A DNA stretch of 51,179 nucleotides, from NCBI RefSeq assembly GCF_002964575.1, contig NZ_POQQ01000058.1, positions 1-51,179 of the forward strand, given 5' to 3'. The stretch comes from Streptococcus suis. GTDB taxonomy: Bacteria; Bacillota; Bacilli; Lactobacillales; Streptococcaceae. The notes beneath the pieces were generated by a model. It ran no database searches and was not told where the DNA came from. It was given only the letters and a program-made list of their open reading frames with translations. Positions 14,581-23,423 of the stretch are shown here, in pieces; position 1 is the stretch's first letter; the number at the start of each line of letters is the position of its first letter. A program made the position numbers and the translations under genes.

Positions 14581-17217
14581 ATGAAAAAAAATAAATTATT
14601 ACTCATTGATGGCTCTTCGGTAGCCTTCCGTGCCTTCTTTGCACTTTATAACCAAATTGACCGATTCAAGAATGCCAACGGTCTGCATACCAACGCCATT
14701 TACGGCTTCAACCTCATGCTGGACCACATGATGAAGCGGATTGAGCCGACCCACATCCTGGTGGCTTTTGACGCCGGCAAGACCACCTTCCGTACCGAGA
14801 TGTACGCCGATTACAAGGCAGGCCGTGCCAAGACCCCCGACGAGTTCCGCGAGCAGTTTCCTTTCATCCGTCAGATGCTGGATGCTATGGGGGTCAAGCA
14901 CTATGAGCTAGCTCAGTACGAGGCAGACGATATTATTGGTACCTTGGACAAAATGGCAGAGCGGACAGACATTCCTTTCGATGTGACCATTGTCAGCGGT
15001 GACAAGGACTTGATCCAGCTGACTGATGAGAACACCGTAGTCGAGATTTCCAAGAAAGGCGTTGCAGAATTCGAAGAATTCACCCCAGCCTACCTCATGG
15101 AAAAAATGGGTATCACTCCTGCTCAGTTTATCGACCTCAAGGCTCTCATGGGGGATAAGTCCGATAACATCCCTGGAGTGACCAAGATTGGTGAGAAAAC
15201 AGGTCTCAAACTCCTGATGGAACACGGGTCACTAGACGGCATTTACGAAAACATCGACAGCATGAAGGCATCCAAGATGAAGGAAAACCTGATTGCGGAT
15301 AAGGAACAGGCCTTTCTCTCTCGAACCCTTGCCACCATTGACACCAATGCCCCTATTGAAATCGGTCTGGATGACCTGATTTATGAAGGTCCCAAGGTAG
15401 AAGAACTGGGTCAATTCTACGATGACATGGGCTTCAAGCAGTTGCGGGCTCAGTTGGGAACTAGCGCTGAGGAAGAAGTTTCTGCAGTCGAGTTTCAAAC
15501 AGTCACCGAATTGACTGAGGATATGCTGCGCGCGGATCAATTTTTCTATTTTGAAATCTTGGGCGAAAACTACCACCGAGAAGACTTGGTGGGACTGGCC
15601 TGGGGAGATAAGGAGCAGATTTATGTTGGAGGACCAGAACTCCTCGATAACCCAATTTTACGCCAGTTCTTGGAAAAACAGACTATCAAGACCTATGACT
15701 TCAAGCGTGGAAAAGTCCTCTTAGCCCGCCAGGGTTTGGACTTGCCATTGGCTAGCTTTGACAGCCGTCTGGCAAAGTACCTCCTGTCAACAGTCGAAGA
15801 CAATGCCATCACCACTATTGCCAACCTTTATGGTCAAACTCGTTTAGTTCCCGACGAAGTAGTCTATGGCAAGGGGGCAAAATTGGCTCTGCCTGCCCGA
15901 GAAGATTTCTTCCCTCATCTTGCCAATAAACTACAAGTCCTTATTGAAACCGAAGCAGTCATGCTCGAAAAACTGGAAGAAAACCAGCAAATTTCCCTTC
16001 TTTTTGACATGGAATTGCCTCTGGCAAATGTCCTAGCCAAGATGGAAATCACAGGAATCAAGGTTCAAAAAGAAACCTTGCAGACCATGCAGGCTGAAAA
16101 TGAAGTCTTGATTGAACAGCTAACCAAGGAAATCTATGAGTTGGCAGGTCAGGAGTTTAATATCAATTCGCCGAAACAACTGGGAACTATTCTTTTTGAA
16201 GACATGGGCTTGCCTTTGGAATACACCAAGAAAACCAAGACAGGCTACTCAACTGCAGTGGATGTTCTAGAACGCTTGGCCCCAATTGCCCCAGTTGTTT
16301 CCAAGATTTTGGACTACCGTCAGATTACCAAGCTCCAGTCAACTTATGTGATCGGCTTGCAGGATGCGATTTTGGAAGACGGCAAGATTCATACCCGTTA
16401 TGTTCAGGATTTGACTCAGACAGGTCGTCTGTCTTCTACAGATCCGAACCTGCAAAATATCCCAGTCCGTCTGGAACAAGGTCGCCTGATTCGCAAGGCC
16501 TTTGTCCCATCGCTTGAGGACAGTGTTCTCTTGGCATCGGATTATTCACAGATTGAATTGCGGGTCTTGGCCCATATTTCTAAGGATGAGCATTTGATTG
16601 AAGCCTTTCAGAAAGGTGTAGACATCCATACCTCTACAGCCATGCGGGTCTTTGGTATTGAAAAAGCAGAAGATGTGACAGCAAATGACCGCCGCAATGC
16701 CAAGGCAGTCAACTTTGGAGTGGTTTACGGGATTTCAGACTTTGGCTTGTCCAATAACTTGTGCATTAGCCGTAAGGAAGCCAAGGACTACATTGACACC
16801 TACTTTGAACGTTTCCCAGGTATTAAGAACTACATGGAAACCATTGTTCGTGAGGCGCGTGATAAGGGCTATGTAGAAACTATTTACAAACGCCGCCGTG
16901 AATTGCCAGAAATCAATTCCCGTAATTTCAATATCCGTAATTTTGCGGAACGGACAGCCATCAACTCTCCTATTCAGGGTTCGGCCGCAGATATTCTCAA
17001 AGTGGCTATGATTAACTTGGACAAGGCCATTGAAGAAGCTGGCTTATCTACTCGCATGCTCTTGCAGGTACACGATGAGATAGTTCTGGAAGTACCAAAA
17101 GCAGAATTGGAAACGGTAAAAAAATTAGTAAAAGAAACAATGGAATCAGCCATTTCCCTGTCTGTCCCATTGATTGCGGATGAAAATGCAGGTGAGACTT
17201 GGTATGAAGCCAAATAG
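14581..17217 (+). CDS. polA: DNA polymerase I (878 aa)
   Basis: Fills gaps and removes RNA primers in replication and excision repair. Residues 1-about 290 are the 5' nuclease (LLIDGSSVAFRAFFALY, FDAGKTTFR, YEADDIIGTL, SGDKDLIQL, GDKSDNIPGV). Residues about 300-490 correspond to the 3'-5' exonuclease fold, but the acidic DxE motif is lost (FYFEILGEN), so proofreading should be absent, as known for streptococcal Pol I. Residues about 490-878 are the polymerase: motif A SDYSQIELR (Asp654), motif B RRNAKAVNFGVVYG, motif C VHDE (Asp832). ATG at 14581 gives the canonical MKKNKLLLIDGSS start; upstream in-frame codons lie before the promoter. Base composition is more GC-rich than the adjacent small genes. 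Confidence 0.96.
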   Translation: MKKNKLLLIDGSSVAFRAFFALYNQIDRFKNANGLHTNAIYGFNLMLDHMMKRIEPTHILVAFDAGKTTFRTEMYADYKAGRAKTPDEFREQFPFIRQMLDAMGVKHYELAQYEADDIIGTLDKMAERTDIPFDVTIVSGDKDLIQLTDENTVVEISKKGVAEFEEFTPAYLMEKMGITPAQFIDLKALMGDKSDNIPGVTKIGEKTGLKLLMEHGSLDGIYENIDSMKASKMKENLIADKEQAFLSRTLATIDTNAPIEIGLDDLIYEGPKVEELGQFYDDMGFKQLRAQLGTSAEEEVSAVEFQTVTELTEDMLRADQFFYFEILGENYHREDLVGLAWGDKEQIYVGGPELLDNPILRQFLEKQTIKTYDFKRGKVLLARQGLDLPLASFDSRLAKYLLSTVEDNAITTIANLYGQTRLVPDEVVYGKGAKLALPAREDFFPHLANKLQVLIETEAVMLEKLEENQQISLLFDMELPLANVLAKMEITGIKVQKETLQTMQAENEVLIEQLTKEIYELAGQEFNINSPKQLGTILFEDMGLPLEYTKKTKTGYSTAVDVLERLAPIAPVVSKILDYRQITKLQSTYVIGLQDAILEDGKIHTRYVQDLTQTGRLSSTDPNLQNIPVRLEQGRLIRKAFVPSLEDSVLLASDYSQIELRVLAHISKDEHLIEAFQKGVDIHTSTAMRVFGIEKAEDVTANDRRNAKAVNFGVVYGISDFGLSNNLCISRKEAKDYIDTYFERFPGIKNYMETIVREARDKGYVETIYKRRRELPEINSRNFNIRNFAERTAINSPIQGSAADILKVAMINLDKAIEEAGLSTRMLLQVHDEIVLEVPKAELETVKKLVKETMESAISLSVPLIADENAGETWYEAK

Positions 17218-17902
17218 GAAGAGAGCTACACGGATACCTGTAAAGGCAGAAAACGTGTTGAAAGGTGAGGAGCAGAGGCTAGCCACTTGGCTATTTTACA
17301 TATGTAACTTTTCTAATTTTCTTTTCTGCTTTTTCGCCTTTACTCCTTTGAGTAAAATCAACACTTTTTTAGTTTTTGCTTTACCCCATCTCTATTTTTC
17401 AATTAGACTTTTCTTATACAAACTATGGTATCGTATGGGCTATCATCCCTTACCAGAGCGGCGATATCAAAGAGGACCAAAAGGTGGAATTCACTTGCCT
17501 GTATTTACAAAAAATACAGAGGAATATAAACAGATTCGCCAGCAACAGTCGCTAAAATATCAAATAATGTACAATACCTATAAGATTATTTATCGAACAT
17601 GTTACTTCTCCTTTTTGTTTGTGTTTCTCTCCTTCTTGGTTTATATAGGAGAAGAAGGTTTTCCAGTCTCCTCTCAGGAAAATACCTTGTACCAATTATC
17701 TGGAGGAATTGAAGAAATAGTACCATTCTTAATGGGTGTCCTAGCTTTACTAACGTTTTTACTAGTAGGGCTACTCTATGAAGCGGGAAAAGTACTATGG
17801 CAAAGTCATTTTTACCAGCGGTATCCTGTCAAAGTTTTGCTATTTGAACGGGATGAACCAATTTTATCGGTGAAAAATAGAGAAGAATTTGCTATATTTT
17901 AA
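17204..17902 (+). CDS. membrane protein of unknown function (232 aa)
   Basis: Overlaps the end of polA by 14 bases. Four hydrophobic segments (about 38-55, 58-78, 135-157, 182-207) with basic loops. The ATG at 17204 has GGTGAG nine to fourteen bases upstream; GTG/TTG codons near 17255 would remove a basic N-terminus and cannot be excluded. No family recognised. Lies in a run of small envelope genes with short gaps (17174-20244 region). Confidence 0.6.
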   Translation: MKPNRKRATRIPVKAENVLKGEEQRLATWLFYICNFSNFLFCFFAFTPLSKINTFLVFALPHLYFSIRLFLYKLWYRMGYHPLPERRYQRGPKGGIHLPVFTKNTEEYKQIRQQQSLKYQIMYNTYKIIYRTCYFSFLFVFLSFLVYIGEEGFPVSSQENTLYQLSGGIEEIVPFLMGVLALLTFLLVGLLYEAGKVLWQSHFYQRYPVKVLLFERDEPILSVKNREEFAIF

Positions 17903-17924
17903 TTAAAAGATAAAGGATGAAATA

Positions 17925-18674
17925 ATGAAGAAGACACTAATCATGCTAGGACTGGCTTCCTGTTTTTTGGTAGGCTGTGGAGAAAAGACAGAAAATAAGG
18001 GCACCAATCCTTCTGGAGATGATTTTTCTACAACATTGCCGATTTTAAAAGAAAAGCAAGACACGATCAATGAATCGATGAACGTTCTTGCTAATGCACC
18101 TGTGGTGGTTGTTAATGCCAACCCACCAGCAGATGAGACACAAAAAGGCCACAAAATCCACGCGGCTAACAATGGTGTTGCAGAAAAGGATGAGGCAGGC
18201 AATATCAAGGAAAATTTTCGTTATTATGATGTGCCGACCAACTGGACTATCAATACAGAGAACACGGAAGATGAGACGGTAGCTGCAGTCTACGATGTTA
18301 AAGTTGATTCTAGCAATTTTATGGTTCAGCTTTATAACATCAATGCCTTCAATAAATCACCCCTTGAAGAAGGTCGCAATATGACCCCCGAGGAATTGGA
18401 AGCTCGCATGGCTGAAACCAATCACTCTTTCATTGAAAAAACGATTGTTACCATAAATGGTCAAGAATGGCAGGTCGGTCGTCAATTGATGACAGATAGA
18501 AAAATGGGACGCATTACCTTCTATCGCATGGAATCAACAGGTGCTTATGATGATTCTGTTGTAGTAGGATCGGTCTATTATTCTCTGGATCCAGGATTAG
18601 ATAAGGATCGGACTAACCTTAAGCAGACCATCGGTCAGCTCAAGGATGTTCTCTACAATATTTCTAAAAAATAA
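17925..18674 (+). CDS. lipoprotein of unknown function (249 aa)
   Basis: Signal peptide with lipobox LVGC (Cys18), so it is lipid-anchored on the outer face of the membrane. After a Gly/Asn/Thr-rich linker, the part from about residue 60 is a soluble domain with RYYDVPTNWTIN and alternating beta/alpha character. No catalytic motif is evident. 22 bases after the preceding membrane-protein gene and 22 before the next. Confidence 0.7.
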   Translation: MKKTLIMLGLASCFLVGCGEKTENKGTNPSGDDFSTTLPILKEKQDTINESMNVLANAPVVVVNANPPADETQKGHKIHAANNGVAEKDEAGNIKENFRYYDVPTNWTINTENTEDETVAAVYDVKVDSSNFMVQLYNINAFNKSPLEEGRNMTPEELEARMAETNHSFIEKTIVTINGQEWQVGRQLMTDRKMGRITFYRMESTGAYDDSVVVGSVYYSLDPGLDKDRTNLKQTIGQLKDVLYNISKK

Positions 18675-18696
18675 ATCTAATTAGAAAGAGGAGCAA

Positions 18697-18963
18697 ATGA
18701 TAGACTGGTTGAAGACAAGAAGCTATGGGGAGCAGTTTTGGTTAGGGTTTACTTGTGTCCTACTAAGTATGTTTTTAGCTTGGCTGACCAAAATCAATTA
18801 TTTGGCAAACCTCGGCTGTGCCTCTTATGCTTTATTGATATTAGCTTTTCCAAAAATACCTAACCGGAAACGGTTGACAGATAAAGAAGAAAAGACCGTC
18901 CGCTTGGTTGCCATCCTTGCACTTGTTTTATTTCTAGTTGTCTTTCGATTTGAACTATCCTAA
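18697..18963 (+). CDS. small membrane protein (88 aa)
   Basis: Two or three hydrophobic segments (about 13-30, 36-50, 67-86) with a basic loop (PKIPNRKRLTDKEEK). ATG follows GAGGAG. Function unknown. The stop is 12 bases before the next ATG; probably co-transcribed with the flanking genes. Confidence 0.6.
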   Translation: MIDWLKTRSYGEQFWLGFTCVLLSMFLAWLTKINYLANLGCASYALLILAFPKIPNRKRLTDKEEKTVRLVAILALVLFLVVFRFELS

Positions 18964-18974
18964 TGGAGGAACCT

Positions 18975-19412
18975 ATGACTTATTCATTTCAAAATCCCAG
19001 TCAAGAACAAATTTTTACTTACCTGAAGAATGCCAAGACCATTGCAGTCGTTGGCTTATCTAGCCGTGAAGAAACAGCAGCCTATCGGGTGTCCAAGCTC
19101 ATGCAAGAAGCAGGCTACAAAATCATTCCAGTCAACCCAAGAGCAGCAGGTGAGACCATCCTCGGAGAAAAGGTTTATGCTAGCCTTTTGGACATTGACC
19201 AGCCGATTGATATTGTCAATGTTTTCCGTCGCTCTGAGTTTTTGGCAGATGTGGCGCGTGAGTTTGTCCAGACAGAAGCCAAGGTTTTCTGGTCTCAGCT
19301 TGGATTGGAAAGCCAAGAAGCAGAAGAAATATTGCGTCAGGCTGGTCGCAATGACCTTGTCATGAACAAGTGTATCAAGATTGAATACTTAGATATGCAG
19401 GAAGCTTCATGA
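18975..19412 (+). CDS. CoA-binding (Rossmann) domain protein, YccU type (145 aa)
   Basis: Single-domain protein of the CoA_binding_2 family: IAVVGLSSREETAAYRVSKLMQEAGYKIIPVNPRA at residues about 24-58, then VFRRSEF, VFWSQLGL and a late Cys in MNKCIKIEY. It resembles the nucleotide-binding half of succinyl-CoA synthetase alpha chains but has no catalytic partner domain, so the role is ligand binding of unknown purpose. ATG at 18975 follows GGAGG; the ATG at 18963 is 5' of that site and is rejected. Confidence 0.85.
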   Translation: MTYSFQNPSQEQIFTYLKNAKTIAVVGLSSREETAAYRVSKLMQEAGYKIIPVNPRAAGETILGEKVYASLLDIDQPIDIVNVFRRSEFLADVAREFVQTEAKVFWSQLGLESQEAEEILRQAGRNDLVMNKCIKIEYLDMQEAS

Positions 19413-19434
19413 TCGGATAGTCGAGGTGGTATTG

Positions 19435-20244
19435 ATGAAATTGCTTGCCAAATATCTTATGTATTTGAGCCTATCTGCTATCATGTTGGTCATACTACTA
19501 GCCTGTTCTAGCCAGACCTCATCAGTAGATAGGAGTTCAACAAGTTCGAGCAGTTCTACCAAAACCAGTTCCTCAAGCAGCACTTCAACGAACAAGCAGG
19601 TAGAGACGACTGGCTCATCATCCACGGTTTCAAGTACAAGTAGTAGCCCTAGCTCAAGCCTGGCTGATGAGAGTTCCAGTCAAACCCAGACTAGTCAGTC
19701 AGAGGAGAATAGCCAGGTTCTTGTTCCTAGCCAACCAGCGCTACATCCCAATTACCAAGCTATCTTGAATACCTACAGCAAGTGGATAAACGTTTTGAGA
19801 AGCGGCGGAACCTTTGACGATCCGACTGTGGAAGAAGGCTATTTAAAGAATATAAATCCCCAGGCTTCATTTTACTATGCCCTCTATGATATTGATGGAA
19901 ATGGTCAGGCAGAACTCTTGCTTGCGACTGGTGGGGAGCACATGTTTGTATTTTCCATCTGGGGAAATGAAGCCTATCCAACCCGCTTGGTTTCATCAGA
20001 AAATGTACGGGTATATGTAGATATTTTCGAGAATGGCTTAATCAGCAGTTTCTTCTTGGATGGCTATCGACCAGACAGTGAAGGCAGTATTTATAGAATT
20101 GCTGGGGATGGCAGTCAGGTCTATACCGTTGGCACTTTTCGCTTACACACCCAAACGGGTCTAGTTACTTCTGATGGACCAGAACTTTTGCCAGACAGAA
20201 GTAGCGCCATTCAAGATAGTTTGAATTGGCAATTGTTTCAATAA
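19435..20244 (+). CDS. lipoprotein with Ser/Thr-rich linker (269 aa)
   Basis: Lipobox LLAC (Cys24) after a hydrophobic signal. Residues about 25-100 are low-complexity Ser/Thr/Gln, a likely spacer through the cell wall. The C-terminal domain (about 105-269) has YALYDIDGNGQAELLLAT, a D-x-D-x-N-G-type acidic loop resembling EF-hand/dockerin calcium loops, and further beta-rich sequence. ATG at 19435 follows GAGGTGG. Function unknown; a surface calcium-binding or sensor protein is a reasonable guess. Confidence 0.65.
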   Translation: MKLLAKYLMYLSLSAIMLVILLACSSQTSSVDRSSTSSSSSTKTSSSSSTSTNKQVETTGSSSTVSSTSSSPSSSLADESSSQTQTSQSEENSQVLVPSQPALHPNYQAILNTYSKWINVLRSGGTFDDPTVEEGYLKNINPQASFYYALYDIDGNGQAELLLATGGEHMFVFSIWGNEAYPTRLVSSENVRVYVDIFENGLISSFFLDGYRPDSEGSIYRIAGDGSQVYTVGTFRLHTQTGLVTSDGPELLPDRSSAIQDSLNWQLFQ

Positions 20245-20252
20245 ATAAAATA

Positions 20253-20280
20253 GGCACCCAGAATGTTCTGGGGCCTTTTC
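20253..20280 (+). terminator. terminator after the lipoprotein gene
   Basis: GGCACCCAGAA and TTCTGGGGCC form a near-complete stem with a two-base loop followed by TTTTCTT. Ends the 17.2-20.2 kb gene run. Confidence 0.8.
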
Positions 20281-20425
20281 TTAACGTTTTCTTAAACCAT
20301 TTTTAAAATAGCCATAATTGGAGATTTTTTACTTGCCTTTCCAAGTTTTAGCATGCTATAATTGGAAATCACTATTTGAAAATTAATTGAAAACGTATGT
20401 TTTTAAAATTAGAAATGAGGAAATC

Positions 20426-20914
20426 ATGAAGAAAAAACTAACAGCAGCCTTGATTGCCCTACTTGCCTTGGCGGCAGCAGCCTATAATGGCTTCTTGCTC
20501 TTTTTCCAAAAGGATACAGCAACAGAAACCACTACCAGCCAGCTGGCAAGTAGTACTAGTCAAGTTAGCTCAAGTAGTCAAGCGACAGGAACTGGTGAAT
20601 CCAGCTCTGCAACTGCATCCAGTCAATCAACAGGCTTGACAGACGGTACCTATACAGGTGCGGTAACATCGACCAATCGAGGAGACTACCAGGTTCAGTT
20701 AACCGTTTCAGGTGGAAGTATCAGCGATATTAGCATCTTGCAATATCCAAATGATAACCCACAATCTCAAGAAATCAATGACGGTGCCCTACCAACCTAT
20801 GTTGCAGAAGCTATCTCTAATCAATCAGCCCAAGTCAACCAAATTTCGGGTGCAACAGAAGCCTATAAAGGCTTTACAGGTTCCTTGCAAGATGCCCTTA
20901 ACCAAGCCTCATGA
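20426..20914 (+). CDS. FMN-binding domain surface protein (162 aa)
   Basis: Membrane-anchored by an N-terminal helix (about 5-27) without lipobox Cys, then a Ser/Thr/Gln linker (30-70) and an FMN-binding domain (72-162). The motif SGATEA (141-146) fits the site where ApbE attaches FMN covalently to Thr (here Thr144). Probably carries electrons outside the membrane. Its stop overlaps the ATG of apbE (ATGA), which fits substrate and modifying enzyme being made together. ATG at 20426 follows GAGGAAA; an upstream ATG at 20387 lacks a site. Confidence 0.85.
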   Translation: MKKKLTAALIALLALAAAAYNGFLLFFQKDTATETTTSQLASSTSQVSSSSQATGTGESSSATASSQSTGLTDGTYTGAVTSTNRGDYQVQLTVSGGSISDISILQYPNDNPQSQEINDGALPTYVAEAISNQSAQVNQISGATEAYKGFTGSLQDALNQAS

Positions 20915-21666
20915 TACAGATTATCAGCCGAACAGTTGAAGCCATGACCCTGCCCTTTACTATTAGCCTGGCAACGACCCAAACCCGTCAACTAGAAGAT
21001 GAGTTGGAAGGACTGAGTTCGACAATACTGAGCGAGCTAGAGCGTTTGGAGGAAAAATTTTCAGCCTTTCGCTCGACATCGATGGTCTGTCGGTTTCAAA
21101 ATGGGGATAAAAGCGTCTTACTAGACAATGAATTCCAAGCAGTTTTTGCCTTGGCAGAGATGGCCTATCAAGAAACAGATGGCGCATTTGATCCCTACTA
21201 CAAGGGGGTCTATGATCCGATAGGTCTGGTCAAGGGTTGGGTGATTGAAGAGCTTTTTAAAACAACATTGCTTCCCTATCTTCAACACCCAGATGTTGAA
21301 GTAGTCTGCCTAAATGGTGGTGGAGATATGCAGTTTGCGACCAAGGAAGCAAGTGCTTTTGTCTGGAAAATCGGTATTGAAAATCCTGAAAACCTCCAGG
21401 AAATGCTGGCCGTCTTTACAGCCAAGAATGGAGCCATCGCCACATCTGGTTATAGCAAACGAGGGCAACATATTCAATCCAAGAATGACCTCCAACAGAT
21501 AACCTTTATGGACACTAGTCTAACAAGAGCCGATGTATGGGCTACAGCTGGATTAAGCATGCCAGAAAACAAATTGGTCCAAGCCATCGCTCACCACCAA
21601 CTCAGTGGTTTGTATATCAAACCGCAACAGCTACAATTTTTTCAAAAAGGAGAATTTATTTCGTGA
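20911..21666 (+). CDS. apbE: ApbE-type FAD:protein FMN transferase (251 aa)
   Basis: Transfers FMN from FAD to Thr/Ser of target proteins. Recognisable blocks are LERLEEKFSAFRSTSMVCRF (start region), AYQETDGAFDPYYKGVYDPIGLVKGWVIE, CLNGGGDMQF, GAIATSGYSKRGQHI and TRADVWATAGLSM, in the family order. It is shorter than many ApbE and has no signal or lipobox, so it would act in the cytoplasm or at the inner face, whereas its likely target domain lies outside; many Gram-positive ApbE are exported lipoproteins, so this is noteworthy. Coupled to both neighbours by ATGA and GTGA overlaps. Confidence 0.85.
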   Translation: MIQIISRTVEAMTLPFTISLATTQTRQLEDELEGLSSTILSELERLEEKFSAFRSTSMVCRFQNGDKSVLLDNEFQAVFALAEMAYQETDGAFDPYYKGVYDPIGLVKGWVIEELFKTTLLPYLQHPDVEVVCLNGGGDMQFATKEASAFVWKIGIENPENLQEMLAVFTAKNGAIATSGYSKRGQHIQSKNDLQQITFMDTSLTRADVWATAGLSMPENKLVQAIAHHQLSGLYIKPQQLQFFQKGEFIS

Positions 21667-22949
21667 TTAAGAAAAATAACTATGCTTTAGGATTGGCCTG
21701 GATGGTTGCCCTATTCATCCTACCATTTCCATTTATCTATACCTTCGTGACGGGAATGCCTGCGGGCTACGGTCAAATGAAGGTTAGTATCGCTTTAGGG
21801 ATTGTGGCATACGTATGGATGCTCCTAGCGATTTATATTGGAACCAAGCCCAAGTGGTTGGATCGATTGATTGGCTTGCCAGCAGCCTATATGATTCATG
21901 GAATTCTCAGCCTGGTGGCCATCTATTTTTCATTTATGCATAAGAATCTCCTGCCATCTTATGGCTTGATTGAGCAGACAGGGGATATTGCTTTTCTCAT
22001 CTTCCTATCCTTAGCCATTTATTCAATGGTGTTTATGGCAGGTTGGTTGACATCGAGAATTCGTTTCCTAGCGATCTTGAAGCGCAAACTGGAGACAACA
22101 TTCAAACATGAAGTGTCTGTTTGGCTCCATCGTTTGAACCTTTTGGCGACCTTCTTAATCTTTATCCATGTTCAGTTGATTGAGTATATTCGGGCAAATA
22201 CTGGCTTTATGGTCGTTTTTTACCTAGCGTCTGGTTTTGTTTTTCTATCGTATTTATGGGCCAAGTTCAAGCCAAATGCAAAGGGGTATGCAGCTAAATT
22301 AGTCGAAAATCGTGAAATTGCTGACAATATTTATGAATTGCACATTCAATTACCTAAAGGTAAGTCGGCTAAGCTGAGAGCAGGAGATTTTGTCTTCATT
22401 TCCTTCCCGGGTGTCAAGGGCTTGTCAGAGCCTCATCCCTTCTCCCTTGTCAATGCTCCTGACCGAAATGACCAGATTACCTTGGCCATTCGTGGAGATG
22501 GTGATTTTACCCGCACCCTACAAACAGTGTCAGCTCCAGCCCGTGTCCGAGTGGATGGTGGCTATGGAATGTTCCAAACGGTCGTAGAGGACCAGCAACC
22601 AAAGAACATTATCATGATTTCAGGTGGTATCGGTATTACGCCCTTACTTTCGCTCATTGATCAATTCCCAGAAATTGATACCACGGTCTTTCACGGTGCC
22701 ACAACTGAGGCAGCCTTGATTTACGAAGAAAAATTCACATCTTGGGAAGCAGAAAGGGATAATTTTAGAGCTATCCGCAAAATCGGTGCCTTTGAAGAAG
22801 CAGAAGTCTTGTCTGCACTGCCACATGACTTTGATGCATTGACAGTCTTGGTGTCAGGACCTCCGGCAATGGCCCGTCACTGGATCAAGACCTTGGCCAA
22901 AAACGGAGTACCAAAGACGCATATTTTCTATGAAGAATTTGGATGGTAA
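21663..22949 (+). CDS. NOX/ferric-reductase-like transmembrane flavocytochrome (428 aa)
   Basis: N-terminal ferric-reductase membrane domain (six helices, about 8-200) with His pairs 14 and 13 residues apart (His79/His93, His156/His169), the spacing of ligands for two stacked b-type hemes. C-terminal FAD domain (HPFSL 258-262, later RVDGGYG) and NAD(P)H domain (ISGGIGITP 319-327). This is the layout of bacterial NADPH oxidases such as pneumococcal SpNOX. GTG start at 21663 overlaps the apbE stop, with AAAGGAG upstream. It should move electrons from NAD(P)H across the membrane to oxygen, ferric iron or the co-encoded FMN protein. Confidence 0.87.
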   Translation: MIKKNNYALGLAWMVALFILPFPFIYTFVTGMPAGYGQMKVSIALGIVAYVWMLLAIYIGTKPKWLDRLIGLPAAYMIHGILSLVAIYFSFMHKNLLPSYGLIEQTGDIAFLIFLSLAIYSMVFMAGWLTSRIRFLAILKRKLETTFKHEVSVWLHRLNLLATFLIFIHVQLIEYIRANTGFMVVFYLASGFVFLSYLWAKFKPNAKGYAAKLVENREIADNIYELHIQLPKGKSAKLRAGDFVFISFPGVKGLSEPHPFSLVNAPDRNDQITLAIRGDGDFTRTLQTVSAPARVRVDGGYGMFQTVVEDQQPKNIIMISGGIGITPLLSLIDQFPEIDTTVFHGATTEAALIYEEKFTSWEAERDNFRAIRKIGAFEEAEVLSALPHDFDALTVLVSGPPAMARHWIKTLAKNGVPKTHIFYEEFGW

Positions 22950-22995
22950 TGCTTCTAGCTGACTGATGCTAAACCTCTTCCACCTACCCTGTTAA

Positions 22996-23025
22996 AGTTG
23001 GTTTCTATTGAAACTGACTTTTTTT
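22996..23025 (+). terminator. terminator of the flavin redox operon
   Basis: AGTTGGTTTC and GAAACTGACT pair apart from one mismatch around TATT and are followed by eight T (23018-23025). Confidence 0.8.
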
Positions 23026-23291
23026 ATGGACAAAAAAAGCCCAGCGTTTGACGTTGGACCCTGTGGTGACTGAAGAAGAGGAATGTTAGAATTGGAATAA
23101 GCTACTACACATGGCGTAAAAAATAGAAAGGAAGAAACCTATTTCAATTCTAAAGATGTAAGAATATACATTTACCATTCCTCAGTTGATAGTATAACAT
23201 AAAACTATATAGAATTTCAATTATTAACTATTATTTTATTTTAAATATCGACACAAATTGAAAAAAGGTCGATTTTATGCATTTTTTGAAT

Positions 23292-23322
23292 AAAAGAAAA
23301 GAAGCTGATTTCAGTCAACTTC
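23292..23322 (-). terminator. terminator of the DUF975 gene
   Basis: On the minus strand GAAGTTGA and TCAGCTTC pair (one G-U) with a six-base loop, followed by TTTTCTTTTA. It lies about 100 bases past the stop of the minus-strand gene. Confidence 0.6.
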
Positions 23323-23423
23323 TTCACTAGTATTCATAAAATATTTTTTTATAGAAAAAGAATAGTAAACTCTTTCCACATATAGATGAATATTATACGA
23401 AAATAGATTATGTTATCGTTGGA

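Larger units (their letters stand above)
22950..23423. other. 474-base gene-free stretch with terminators and an inverted repeat
   Basis: No ORF with a plausible start. It contains a plus-strand terminator for the flavin operon (22996-23025), a second hairpin on a T-run (23037-23062 region), a pair of nested inverted repeats (23078-23099 with 23140-23183), about 90 bases of plain AT-rich DNA, and a minus-strand terminator (23292-23322). The inverted-repeat part could be a small RNA or a decayed mobile element. Confidence 0.5.

Noticed and set aside
19507..19700. Ser/Thr-rich low-complexity DNA as a tandem repeat or CRISPR-like array
   Set aside because: No fixed repeat unit or spacer; it encodes an ordinary lipoprotein linker.
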